A stretch of DNA of 64,000 nt, taken from NCBI RefSeq assembly GCF_014251335.1, contig NZ_CP059186.1, forward strand, positions 188,289 through 252,288. The letters run 5' to 3'. Below the pieces are notes generated by a model. It made no database searches and was not told the DNA's origin. It saw only the letters and a program-made list of their open reading frames with translations. The translations under genes were made by a program, and so were the position numbers. The DNA is from Blattabacterium cuenoti. Its GTDB lineage: Bacteria > Bacteroidota > Bacteroidia > Flavobacteriales > Blattabacteriaceae. Shown piece by piece: positions 53,851 to 62,379 of the stretch (position 1 is the stretch's first letter; every line of letters begins with the position of its first letter).

Positions 53851-54727
53851 AATTCCTTCTTTTATTATGATACCTTCTTTTTTATCTATTATAATATTTA
53901 TGTTTTATGTATTTTTTATAAGTTATAATCACATATCTTATTTAGTACATCCTATTACTATATTTTTTTTTATTATAACTACGATATTGTTATATATTTT
54001 GGAATCTATTAATAATTTGATTTTTAGGAGAAAATTACGATTTATTTCAGAAAAAGAAAGGAAAAAGATTTTTGAAGAAAATGAAGGGAATTATTTCTAT
54101 AGGCTTTACAGATTTATATTTTACGATTATAAAAAAATCAGTTATGATGAAGTTACAAAAATAGATCATGGATTTGACGGAATTATAGAACTAGACAATC
54201 AATTACCTATGTGGTGGGTCCATCTTTTTTATCTTACAATTGTTTTTTCCGCGATTTATTTTTTTTCTTATTTATTAATAGATTATTCTAATCCTTATAA
54301 AGAATATGATATAGCTTATAAAAATCAATTAAAAAATATTGAAATTTTCGAGAAAAATACTCCACAAGTAACTATAGAGAATGCACGTTTTAAGGAGAGT
54401 TTAATCAATAGTGGAAAAGTTATTTTCGAGGAAAATTGTGCTACTTGCCATCAATCGGATGGAAGTGGAAATATAGGACCTAATTTAACAGATGATTATT
54501 GGATCAATACAAAAGAAAAAGATTTGTTTAAAAACATATTTTATGTAATATGGAATGGAAGCGATAATAATCCAACTATGCGTGCTTTTGGTAAATCAGG
54601 AGAAATTAAAGGAAATGATATTGAAAAAATATCTAGTTATGTTTATTTTATCAATCAAAAATATAAAAAACCTTTAAAAAGTAAAGTTCCTCAAGGTATG
54701 AAAATGCCAGAATGGAGTAAGATATAA
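53840..54727 (+). CDS. ccoP: cbb3-type cytochrome c oxidase subunit III
   Basis: Membrane-bound cytochrome c that passes electrons to CcoO. Two N-terminal helices, then the CcoP motif DGIIELDNQLPMWWVHLFYLTIVFS and one haem c site, C200-A-T-C203-H204, with GPNLTDDYW and a Met ligand in the C-terminal part (PTMRAFG). Many proteobacterial CcoP carry two haems; one is common in Bacteroidota, so this is not seen as truncation. Confidence 0.93.
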   Translation: MRSKIPSFIMIPSFLSIIIFMFYVFFISYNHISYLVHPITIFFFIITTILLYILESINNLIFRRKLRFISEKERKKIFEENEGNYFYRLYRFIFYDYKKISYDEVTKIDHGFDGIIELDNQLPMWWVHLFYLTIVFSAIYFFSYLLIDYSNPYKEYDIAYKNQLKNIEIFEKNTPQVTIENARFKESLINSGKVIFEENCATCHQSDGSGNIGPNLTDDYWINTKEKDLFKNIFYVIWNGSDNNPTMRAFGKSGEIKGNDIEKISSYVYFINQKYKKPLKSKVPQGMKMPEWSKI

Positions 54728-54786
54728 ATAAGTCTTCCATTAATTTTTCTATTTTATTAGCAAAAATAAAATTTAAAGTTTTAATT

Positions 54787-55242
54787 ATGAAAATTAAACT
54801 CAATTGGGATACTGGAATCGTGTTATCTTTAGTTGTTTTTATAATCTTTATTACTTACATTGCTTTCTTCTTTCCACATGTAGGAAGTCAACTTGTATCA
54901 AATAGATATTATGAAGAAGAAATAAAATATCAAGAAATTATAAATGAAAAAAAAAATGTATTAGAACTTCCTATAAAAATAAAAGTTTTTATTTCCCATT
55001 CTGGAATTGAAATAATATTTCCTCCTATTAACAATGATATTCATGGTTTTTTTACTTTATTTAGATCTTCTTCCAAAGATTTAGATTTTACGCAATCTTT
55101 CAAAATATTGAAATTTTCCAAAAAAGCATTATTGATTCCAAAAAAATTTTTAAAAAAAGGATACTATAAACTTATAATCAGATGGAAAATAGATAAAAAA
55201 TATTTTTATGAAAGAGATATTTTTTGGAATCAAAATGGATAA
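54787..55242 (+). CDS. ccoH: FixH/CcoH family cbb3 oxidase assembly protein
   Basis: One N-terminal membrane helix (about 8-29, GIVLSLVVFIIFITYIAFFF) and a periplasmic beta domain with the FixH features QLVSNRYYEEEIKYQEIINEK and FRSSSKDLDF. It associates with CcoN during assembly. The usual ccoG gene between ccoP and ccoH is absent; the 59-base gap holds only AT-rich sequence with a weak ATTTTATT/AATAAAAT repeat. Confidence 0.88.
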   Translation: MKIKLNWDTGIVLSLVVFIIFITYIAFFFPHVGSQLVSNRYYEEEIKYQEIINEKKNVLELPIKIKVFISHSGIEIIFPPINNDIHGFFTLFRSSSKDLDFTQSFKILKFSKKALLIPKKFLKKGYYKLIIRWKIDKKYFYERDIFWNQNG

Positions 55243-55269
55243 AAAAATATTATTAAACATAATGACATA

Positions 55270-57549
55270 ATGAGAAAAAATATAAGTAATTTTCGTAAAG
55301 AATCTTTAAATTACCATAGTCAATTTCCTTCTGGAAAAATACAAATTACCCCTACCAAAAAATATAGCAGTCAAAGAGATTTATCTCTTGCTTATTCACC
55401 AGGTGTTGCTGAACCTTGTAAAGAAATCGCTCGTTCTTCTATAGAAGTATATAAATACACATCTAAAGGAAATCTTGTAGCAGTGATTACTAATGGGTCT
55501 GCAGTATTAGGTCTTGGAGATATTGGGGCATTAGCCTCTAAACCAGTTATGGAAGGAAAAGCTCTTTTGTTCAAAATATTTTCTGGTATAGATGTTTTTG
55601 ATATAGAAATAGACGAATCTGATCCAGAAAAATTTATAGAAACTGTAAAAGCTATTGCTCCTACTTTTGGCGGAATTAACCTAGAAGACATAAAAGCTCC
55701 AGAAGCTTTTGAAATAGAAAGAAGACTTAAGAAAGAACTTAATATTCCTGTTATGCATGATGATCAACATGGAACGGCTATTATTTCAGGAGCAGCATTA
55801 CTTAATGCAGTGACTTATGTCAGGAAGAAAATTCATGAAATTAAAATGGTAGTTAATGGAGCTGGTGCTGCAGCGATTTCTTGTGCAAGAACGTATAAAC
55901 AACTTGGAGTGAAACCTGAAAATATTCTTATGTTTGATAGTAAGGGGTTATTACATACTTCAAGAAAAGATTTAAATAAAGAAAAAAAAGAGTTTTCCGT
56001 AAATATTTATCCAATTAAAAAATTGGAACAAGCTATTAATAATGCAGATGTTTTCATAGGGTTATCTATAGGGGGAATATTAACGCCTAATATGTTAAAA
56101 AGTATGGCTAAAGATCCAATTGTGTTTGCAATGGCTAATCCTGATCCAGAAATAGATTATAATTTAGCAATTAAACTACGTCCAGATGTTATTATGGCTA
56201 CAGGAAGAAGTGATTATCCCAATCAGGTGAATAATGTATTAGGGTTTCCTTATATATTCAGAGGGGCATTAGATGTTCATGCCAATGTTATCAATGATGA
56301 AATGAAACTTGCGGCAGTACATTCCATAGCTTCTTTAGCAAAAGAACCTGTTCCGGAACAGGTTAATATTGTTTATAATAAAAAAAATATTTCTTTTGGA
56401 AAAGAATATATCATTCCAAAACCTTTCGATAATCGTTTAATTACTCGTGTTGCTCCTGCTGTAGCAAAAGCCGCTATGGATTCTGGAGTCGCCCGAAATC
56501 CTATTTTAGATTGGAAAGTATATCAAGAAAAGTTGCTCGATAGAATGGGATATGAAAGTAAAATGCTTCGAATGATTCAAAATAGAGCACGTACAAATCC
56601 TAAAAAAGTTGTTTTTTGTAATGGAGAAGAATATGATATTCTTAAATCGGTTCAAATTCTTCACGAAGAAGGAATTATTTCTATTCCCATAGTTTTAGGA
56701 AATGAATATCGTATCAAACGTTTAATAAATGAAAATAATTTAGATATTGAATTAAAAATTATAGATCCAGAAAAAGAAGAAAATATAAAAAAAGTAGAAG
56801 ATTTTGCTAAAATACTTTGGAAAAGAAGGAATAGGAAAGGTTTAACTTTATATGATTCCAAAATTCGTATGCGTACTAATGATCATTTTGGAGCGATGAT
56901 GGTAGATCAAGGAAAAGCAGATGCTGTTATTACAGGATATACCAGAAGTTTTTCATTAAGTTTACGTCCCATGTTAGAAGTTATAGGAAAAGCTGATTTT
57001 GTTCACAAAACGGCAGGAATGATGATATTACTAACGAAACGTGGGCCTCTATTTTTAGCAGATACAGCTGTTATTCCAGACCCAACAAGTAAAGAGTTAG
57101 CTAGAATAGCTATAATGGCTTCTCATGTAGTTAGAAATTTTGATATTGAACCACGTATAGCTATGTTATCTTTTCAAAATTTTTCATCTGATTCAAAAAC
57201 ATCTTTGAAAGTTTCTCAAACAGTATCCTTTTTGCATAAAAAATATCCAGACTTGATAGTAGATGGAGAAGTACAACCTGATTTTGCTTTAAATGAGTTT
57301 TTATTATCTAAAAAATTTCCTTTTTCTAAACTTGTTAAAAAAAGAGCAAATATTTTTATTTTTCCAAATTTAGAATCAGGAAATTTAACTTATAAATTTA
57401 TTAGAGGATTAGGTGATGTTCAAACTATAGGTCCTGTAATGTTAGGTATGCGGAAACCTGCACATGTTATGCAAATGCAATCTAGCATAGAAGAAATAGT
57501 TAATTTAGCTACTTTAGCTGTAATAGATGCACAAATTAGAAAAAATTAA
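55270..57549 (+). CDS. maeB: NADP-dependent malic enzyme with C-terminal phosphotransacetylase-like domain
   Basis: Oxidatively decarboxylates malate to pyruvate. The malic-enzyme half (1 to about 425) has [51 protein letters not shown] and the Rossmann [10 protein letters not shown]. The PTA-like half (about 430-759) has [23 protein letters not shown] and [15 protein letters not shown]; in this family it is regulatory and not active as a phosphotransacetylase. At 759 residues it is full length. It overlaps murI tail to tail by four bases. Confidence 0.96.
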   Translation: MRKNISNFRKESLNYHSQFPSGKIQITPTKKYSSQRDLSLAYSPGVAEPCKEIARSSIEVYKYTSKGNLVAVITNGSAVLGLGDIGALASKPVMEGKALLFKIFSGIDVFDIEIDESDPEKFIETVKAIAPTFGGINLEDIKAPEAFEIERRLKKELNIPVMHDDQHGTAIISGAALLNAVTYVRKKIHEIKMVVNGAGAAAISCARTYKQLGVKPENILMFDSKGLLHTSRKDLNKEKKEFSVNIYPIKKLEQAINNADVFIGLSIGGILTPNMLKSMAKDPIVFAMANPDPEIDYNLAIKLRPDVIMATGRSDYPNQVNNVLGFPYIFRGALDVHANVINDEMKLAAVHSIASLAKEPVPEQVNIVYNKKNISFGKEYIIPKPFDNRLITRVAPAVAKAAMDSGVARNPILDWKVYQEKLLDRMGYESKMLRMIQNRARTNPKKVVFCNGEEYDILKSVQILHEEGIISIPIVLGNEYRIKRLINENNLDIELKIIDPEKEENIKKVEDFAKILWKRRNRKGLTLYDSKIRMRTNDHFGAMMVDQGKADAVITGYTRSFSLSLRPMLEVIGKADFVHKTAGMMILLTKRGPLFLADTAVIPDPTSKELARIAIMASHVVRNFDIEPRIAMLSFQNFSSDSKTSLKVSQTVSFLHKKYPDLIVDGEVQPDFALNEFLLSKKFPFSKLVKKRANIFIFPNLESGNLTYKFIRGLGDVQTIGPVMLGMRKPAHVMQMQSSIEEIVNLATLAVIDAQIRKN

Positions 57550-58349
57550 AAATATGTGTTTTCAAAAAACACTTTTTTTCCAAAAAGAATTCGTACTTTT
57601 TTTTCAAAAAAAATGGGAATAGAACTAGATGTATAAAAAATAGGAAATCTATTCCAAGTAGGATGTAAACACAATAATTTTTGTTCACTTAATTTTTTTT
57701 TTATTTCTTGCACTACTATTTTTTGAATATCAATTAAATGAACTTTTCCATGATAAAAATTTTTTATTTCTTGTTTCAAAAATAAATAATGAGTACAAGC
57801 TAATAATATTGCATCTATTGATTTTAAGTGATTTAAATAATTTTTTATAATAGGATTTATTTTTTTCGTTTCACAACCATTTTCTATAATGGGAGCTAAT
57901 AATGGAGTAGACATTTGAACTATATCTAGATGACGGTAGTGTTTTTTGATTTTTTTTGTATAAAAATTTGAGTGTATGGTAGCAGGTGTAGCAATTATTC
58001 CTATTTTTTTATAGGACAGAAAAATTGTATTTTTTGCTACAGGATCTATAACATTAAATATTAATATTTTTTTATGAAATTTTTTTTGTATTTGATCCAA
58101 AGCATTAGATGCAATAGAATTGCACGCTATGACTAAAGCTTTACATTTTTTTTCATAAAGAAAAGAAGCTATTTTCACAGAATTTTTTCTAATAAATTCT
58201 TTAGATTTTTCTCCGTAAGGCATATTTTGGGTATCTCCGAAATAAATAAAATCTTCATTAGGCATTTGAATTTTCATTTCTTTAGCTATAAGAAGTCCGC
58301 CAATTCCAGAATCAAATATTCCTATTGGAGATAATGGACTTATTTTCAT
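57546..58349 (-). CDS. murI: Glutamate racemase
   Basis: Makes D-glutamate for peptidoglycan. The two catalytic cysteines lie in ALVIACNSIASNAL and ILLACTHYLFL, with IGIFDSGIGGL and FIYFGDTQNMPYGEKS at the N terminus. The ATG at 58349 is preferred to a TTG two codons upstream. With the glucosaminidase and NlpC/P60 genes it indicates a kept cell wall. The upstream neighbour is the frameshifted membrane gene, whose stop lies three bases before this start. Confidence 0.95.
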   Translation of the reverse strand: MKISPLSPIGIFDSGIGGLLIAKEMKIQMPNEDFIYFGDTQNMPYGEKSKEFIRKNSVKIASFLYEKKCKALVIACNSIASNALDQIQKKFHKKILIFNVIDPVAKNTIFLSYKKIGIIATPATIHSNFYTKKIKKHYRHLDIVQMSTPLLAPIIENGCETKKINPIIKNYLNHLKSIDAILLACTHYLFLKQEIKNFYHGKVHLIDIQKIVVQEIKKKLSEQKLLCLHPTWNRFPIFYTSSSIPIFFEKKVRILFGKKVFFENTYF

Positions 58350-58351
58350 CT

Positions 58352-58790
58352 TCAAATTAAATTAAATGGGAAACGAATTATAAAAGCTAATACAGACAAA
58401 AAAAACAAAAATAAAACCTTATAAGTAATTTTTTGATGTTGATTTTTATACAATTCTTTATAGAAAAGAATAAAGAACAAAAAACCCAGAATCATCATGA
58501 TTGGATGTTCAATCAACTTGAAACGAATTTTTTTTTGTTTAAAAATTTCAACAAACTCAACTTCATTTTTGAATAATGAAAAAAAATGTAAAAACATTAA
58601 TAATAAACCGATAAAAATTTGAATGAGTATAATGAATGCTGTAAAATTTAATACAATTCTAAAAAAAAAATCCAATTTTTATTTTAAAATATTTTTTATA
58701 CCATAAAAATAAAAGATATATCACCTCTATGATTAAAAAAATTATCAAGAAAAAAGCTATATAATGATGAAATTTGAGTAAAAACTTCAT
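58352..58790 (-). pseudogene. Membrane protein gene broken by one extra T in a T10 tract
   Basis: The minus-strand ATG at 58790 overlaps the rpsT stop as ATGA and opens a 43-codon frame (MKFLLKFHHYIAFFLIIFLI...) that ends at a TAG right after a run of ten T (plus A10, 58661-58670). With nine T the frame would continue through the downstream open frame to 58352, giving about 145 residues with roughly four membrane helices. The joined protein loosely resembles small flavobacterial cytochrome b-like membrane proteins (FHHY near the start, EHPIMMIL near the middle); function unknown. The 3' frame alone has no ATG, only a TTG at 58675. It may be rescued by slippage, or be decaying. Confidence 0.7.
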
Positions 58791-59029
58791 ATTATAGGAA
58801 ATAATTTTTTAATCAATTTTTTCTTCAATCTAGAAGCTTTATTTACATGTATAATATTTTTTTTTGCTAATTTATCTATCATAGAAATAACAATAGAATA
58901 TTGTTTTTTATTTTTATCTATTAACAATTTTTTTATAGCTGTCTTAGTGCTTTTATATACATATTTATTACGTAATCGTCTAGTATGATTCTGTCTAATT
59001 CTTTTTAAAGAAGATAAATGATTTGCCAT
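58787..59029 (-). CDS. rpsT: 30S ribosomal protein S20
   Basis: Eighty-residue S20, which binds 16S rRNA in early 30S assembly. It has the family features MANHLSSLKRIRQNHTRRLRNKYVYKSTKTAIKKL and KKNIIHVNKASRLKKKL. Its ATG lies only 12 bases after the 3' end of tRNA-Glu, so the two are probably one transcript separated by tRNA processing. Its TGA overlaps the start of the next gene (ATGA). Confidence 0.97.
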   Translation of the reverse strand: MANHLSSLKRIRQNHTRRLRNKYVYKSTKTAIKKLLIDKNKKQYSIVISMIDKLAKKNIIHVNKASRLKKKLIKKLFPII

Positions 59030-59041
59030 AATAAATTATTA

Positions 59042-59113
59042 TAGCCCATAGGGGAATCGAACCCCTCTTTCCAGGATGAAAACCTGACGTCCTAACCAAT
59101 AGACGAATGGGCC
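59042..59113 (-). tRNA. trnE: tRNA-Glu (anticodon UUC)
   Basis: A 72-base cloverleaf: acceptor GGCCCAT/ATGGGCT with a G1-U72 wobble and discriminator A, D arm GTCT-ATTGGTTA-GGAC, anticodon stem TCAGG/CCTGG around TTTTCAT (anticodon TTC), T arm AGGGG-TTCGATT-CCCCT. CCA is not encoded. Confidence 0.97.
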
Positions 59114-59177
59114 TTTTGATCAAAATAATTAATGACACAAATTAAATTTTTTTTATATTTAATACAAGTATTTTGTT

Positions 59178-59185
59178 TACATTTG
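59178..59185 (+). promoter_or_regulatory. TACATTTG -7 promoter element, NlpC/P60 gene
   Basis: Matches TAnnTTTG toward the NlpC/P60 gene, in the 190-base divergent spacer from tRNA-Glu. It implies a leader of about 110 bases that is open in the gene's frame but has no ATG. Confidence 0.4.
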
Positions 59186-59303
59186 ATGATCTCTTTTTAT
59201 CTCAGTCTCGTTTTTTTTCAAAAAAAAGTTTATCATAAATTCTAAAATTTTTTTACTTATAATTTTTTATTATCATCTTATTTCTATTTCATTATATGGA
59301 AAT

Positions 59304-59846
59304 GTGGAATGCAATAAAAAATATGAAAGAATTTATTGCAAAAAAAAAAAGATATATAGAAATAATTCAAAAAATTATTTTCAATTTTCGAATAAAAAAC
59401 TGTTTTTTAAAGAACAGACAAAATGTATTATAGAAAAAGCTAAAAATTACATATCTACTCCATATAGATATGGAGGGAGCACTAAAACGGGAATAGACTG
59501 TTCTGCTTTTATAAAAAATGTTTTTGCTTCTAACAAGATATTCTTACCTCGCATTTCTTATAATCAAGCTAAAAAAGGTTTCTTTATTCCCAAAGAAAAA
59601 ATAGAAAAAGGAGATTTATTATTTTTTTCTACAGGAATATCTAAGAAAATCAATCATGTAGGAATGGTAATTCATATTACTAATAATAACATATTTTTTA
59701 TTCACGCATCTACATCCAATGGGGTAATTATATCTCAATTATATCAAAAATACTGGAATCATAGATTCATTATGGCAAGAAGAATTATTTATCATCACAA
59801 TGATCAATTAAAAAGCCTAAATATTCTAAGTCCTTCCAAAAATTAG
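59304..59846 (+). CDS. NlpC/P60 family cysteine peptidase (cell-wall hydrolase)
   Basis: C40 peptidase domain at about 40-165: catalytic Cys in YRYGGSTKTGIDCSAFIKNVF, His in INHVGMVIHI and the third polar residue in FIHASTSNGV. Relatives cut peptide stems of peptidoglycan. The only start in frame is GTG at 59304; two ATGs (59296, 59302) lie in the frame that would join after one extra A in the A11 tract at 59340-59350. The open frame continues upstream to 59190 and encodes a hydrophobic, signal-like stretch without a start codon. The last 62 bases overlap aroA tail to tail. Confidence 0.85.
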   Translation: MECNKKYERIYCKKKKIYRNNSKNYFQFSNKKLFFKEQTKCIIEKAKNYISTPYRYGGSTKTGIDCSAFIKNVFASNKIFLPRISYNQAKKGFFIPKEKIEKGDLLFFSTGISKKINHVGMVIHITNNNIFFIHASTSNGVIISQLYQKYWNHRFIMARRIIYHHNDQLKSLNILSPSKN

Positions 59847-61050
59847 GATATGATTTTTCTACTACATTTGGATTTTCTATCTGTAGAAAATCAAAGCATA
59901 ATCCAAATGTAGAAAAAGACATTGCCATTCTATGATCTTGATAAGTTTTAATCCTAATAAAAGAATCAATTTTTTTTCTATATAAATCTGTTATTTCTAA
60001 ACAAGAATCTGTAATTTTTGTTCTAACTCCAAATTTTAAAAGCTCTTCTTTTAATGCTTGTAATCTATCTGTTTCTTTAATTTTCAATGTTTCTAATCCT
60101 TTTAAGCGACATTTAATTCCAATAGCAGCACAAGTAACAACAATAGTTTGAGCAAGATCGGGAGTTTTATTTAAATCTAATTCAATAAATTTTGGTAATA
60201 AAAAATTAAATTTTTTATTTAATGTTATTATATTTTGATCTTTATCGAAAACAGTAGAAATTCCAAAATATTTATCATATATATAAGATACTTTTCTATC
60301 TCCTTGTAAACTATCATTTTTATATGAACGTAAAATAATATGGCTTTCTTTTGCAATAGCAGCCATAGAATAATAGTAAGAAGCAGAGCTCCAGTCTGAT
60401 TCTACATAAAAATATTTTTTACCCTTATTTTTTACTGGATAAATATGAATAATTCTTTCTTTCCAATCAACTTTTATTCCGGCTAAAGTCAATAAATCAA
60501 AAGTCATTTTTATATAGGGAATAGATGTAATATTTCCTTTGAGAGAAATTTTTAATCCCATTTTAAATTGACTAGCTATTAACATCAGAGAACTTATGTA
60601 CTGACTACTAATTTTTGCATTCATATCTATTTCACCTCCTAAAATTTTTTTTCCAAAAATTTGTATTGGGGGAAAGCCTTCCTTTTCCAAATAATCAATT
60701 TTGGATCCTAGTTTTTTTAGAGCTTCTACCAGTATAAAAATAGGTCTTTCTTTCATTCTATCTGATCCTGTTAATATTACTTTTTTTCCCTCTTGTATAG
60801 AAAAATAAGAGGTTAAAAAACGCATAGCAGTTCCAGCATGATGAATATCTAATATATTATAAGGACTAATTAAACTTTTTTTCAGTACTTCTGTATCTTC
60901 ACAGTTAGAAAGATTTTCAATATGAATATCATCTTTATAAATAGCTTTTAAAATTAAAAGACGATTAGATATACTTTTAGATCCCGTTATAGATATAGAA
61001 CCATATAAGGAACTCCCATTTTTTTTGTAAATCTTAATGTAAGAAGACAT
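59785..61050 (-). CDS. aroA: 3-phosphoshikimate 1-carboxyvinyltransferase (EPSP synthase)
   Basis: Joins shikimate-3-phosphate and PEP on the way to chorismate. Segments: ITGSKSISNRLLILKA, HAGTAMRFLTSYFS, LTGSDRMKERPI, SSQYISSLMLIA, SDWSSASYYYSM, DLAQTIVVTCA and KETDRLQALKEELLKFG, with the late DHRMAMSF and the end FWKDLEYLGF. It has 421 residues. The final residues past LGF lie in the overlap with the NlpC/P60 gene and look non-conserved. Confidence 0.96.
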   Translation of the reverse strand: MSSYIKIYKKNGSSLYGSISITGSKSISNRLLILKAIYKDDIHIENLSNCEDTEVLKKSLISPYNILDIHHAGTAMRFLTSYFSIQEGKKVILTGSDRMKERPIFILVEALKKLGSKIDYLEKEGFPPIQIFGKKILGGEIDMNAKISSQYISSLMLIASQFKMGLKISLKGNITSIPYIKMTFDLLTLAGIKVDWKERIIHIYPVKNKGKKYFYVESDWSSASYYYSMAAIAKESHIILRSYKNDSLQGDRKVSYIYDKYFGISTVFDKDQNIITLNKKFNFLLPKFIELDLNKTPDLAQTIVVTCAAIGIKCRLKGLETLKIKETDRLQALKEELLKFGVRTKITDSCLEITDLYRKKIDSFIRIKTYQDHRMAMSFSTFGLCFDFLQIENPNVVEKSYPNFWKDLEYLGFLIDHCDDK

Positions 61051-61053
61051 ATT

Positions 61054-61383
61054 TTATTTTAATTTTTTATTTTCATGATGTCTGGCATGATCTCTAATTT
61101 CCTTTTTTTTTAATTTTATACGAAAGGATTTATCCAAATCAATTCCAGTCTGATTTGCTAAACAAGCTATAATAAATAAAACATCTGATAATTCTTCTCC
61201 AAGATCTTCATTTCTTTTACAATTTTTTTTATTCGACTGTTCTCCATAATTTCTAGCAATAATTCTAGAAACCTCACCTACTTCTTCTGATAAAAGAATT
61301 GTGTTAGTTAACACATCAAAATAACGAATTCCATGATCGACTATCCAATTATGAACTAATTTTTGTAAATTTTTGATCTCCAA
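61054..61383 (-). CDS. MazG-type nucleotide pyrophosphohydrolase
   Basis: Single MazG domain of 109 residues with the metal-binding EEVGEVSRII and DLGEELSDVLFIIACLANQTGID. It probably cleaves non-canonical or excess NTPs. The start codon is TTG at 61383: no ATG occurs in the first 40 codons, and the residues MEIKNLQKLVHNWI match relatives' starts. The frame is the same as that of the transketolase C subunit just upstream, separated by its TAA and one codon. Confidence 0.9.
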   Translation of the reverse strand: MEIKNLQKLVHNWIVDHGIRYFDVLTNTILLSEEVGEVSRIIARNYGEQSNKKNCKRNEDLGEELSDVLFIIACLANQTGIDLDKSFRIKLKKKEIRDHARHHENKKLK

Positions 61384-61386
61384 AAC

Positions 61387-62367
61387 TTATCGTTTTTTTT
61401 TATTGTTCAAAACCAATTGAATATGATTCATAATAGAATCACGATCAATATTATACTTTTTTAAAAGCTCCATAGGTTTTCCACTTTCTCCAAAAGTATC
61501 GTTAACTGCTACTAAACTTTGAATAAAAGACCATTTATTATGATGATTATTAGTGGTTAACATCCTGGCAATACTTTCTCCTAACCCACCCCAATAATTG
61601 TGTTCTTCTGCAGTAACAACACATTTTGTTTTATTAATGGATTTCAAAATAGTATCATGATCTAACGGTTTAATCGTATGAACATTAATAACTTCACATT
61701 CTATTCCCTTTTTTTCGTATAAAATACGAGATGCTTCTAAAGATTCCCATACCAAATGTCCTGTACAAATAACAGTAACATCTTTTCCCTTTGTTAAGAT
61801 TACAGCTTTTCCTATTTCAAAAATCTGATTTAAATCTGTAAAATTAGCGACAGCAGGACGGCCAAAACGCAAGTAGACCGGTCCTGAGTGTTTCGATATA
61901 GCTAAAGTAGCGGCATAAGTTTGATTATAATCACAAGTATTAATAACGGTCATGCCAGGTAACATTTTCATCATTCCTATATCTTCTAAACTTTGATGTG
62001 TAGCACCATCTTCTCCTAGAGTTAAGCCAGAATGAGAAGCACAGATTTTTACATTTTTGTAAGAATAAGCAATAGATTGACGGATTTGATCATAAACACG
62101 AGATGTAGAAAAATTAGCAAATGTTCCAGTAAATGGAATATATTTACCAATGCTAAGTCCAGCTGCTATCCCTATCATATTAGCTTCCGCGATTCCTATT
62201 TGAAAAAATCTTTCAGGAAATTCTTTAGAAAACTGATCCATAAATAAAGAAGTAGTCAAGTCCGAACATAATGCGACCACTTTATGATTTGTTCTCCCCA
62301 AAAAAGTTAAAGCTTTTCCAAAGCCCGCTCTAGTTTCTTTTAGTCCTTTATTTTCATATTGTTTCAT
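61387..62367 (-). CDS. Transketolase, C-terminal subunit
   Basis: Holds the pyrimidine-binding and C-terminal domains of a split transketolase (326 residues): ETRAGFGKALTFLG, FPERFFQIGIAEANMIGIAAGLSIGKYIPF, CASHSGLTLGEDGATHQSLEDIGMM and PVYLRFGRPAV. The glutamate in GIAEANM activates the TPP. It works with the N-terminal subunit encoded 12 bases upstream in the non-oxidative pentose phosphate pathway, making erythrose-4-phosphate for AroA/AroK and ribose for HisG. Confidence 0.95.
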   Translation of the reverse strand: MKQYENKGLKETRAGFGKALTFLGRTNHKVVALCSDLTTSLFMDQFSKEFPERFFQIGIAEANMIGIAAGLSIGKYIPFTGTFANFSTSRVYDQIRQSIAYSYKNVKICASHSGLTLGEDGATHQSLEDIGMMKMLPGMTVINTCDYNQTYAATLAISKHSGPVYLRFGRPAVANFTDLNQIFEIGKAVILTKGKDVTVICTGHLVWESLEASRILYEKKGIECEVINVHTIKPLDHDTILKSINKTKCVVTAEEHNYWGGLGESIARMLTTNNHHNKWSFIQSLVAVNDTFGESGKPMELLKKYNIDRDSIMNHIQLVLNNKKKR

Positions 62368-62379
62368 AAAAAAATTTAA

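Noticed and set aside
53840-54727. CcoP with a single haem c site taken as truncated
   Set aside because: The N-terminal CcoP motif and C-terminal end are complete and one haem is common in Bacteroidota CcoP.
54741-54776. ATTTTATT/AATAAAAT inverted repeat after ccoP as a terminator
   Set aside because: The stem is A-T only, has no proper T tail and would be very weak; such repeats arise easily in this composition.
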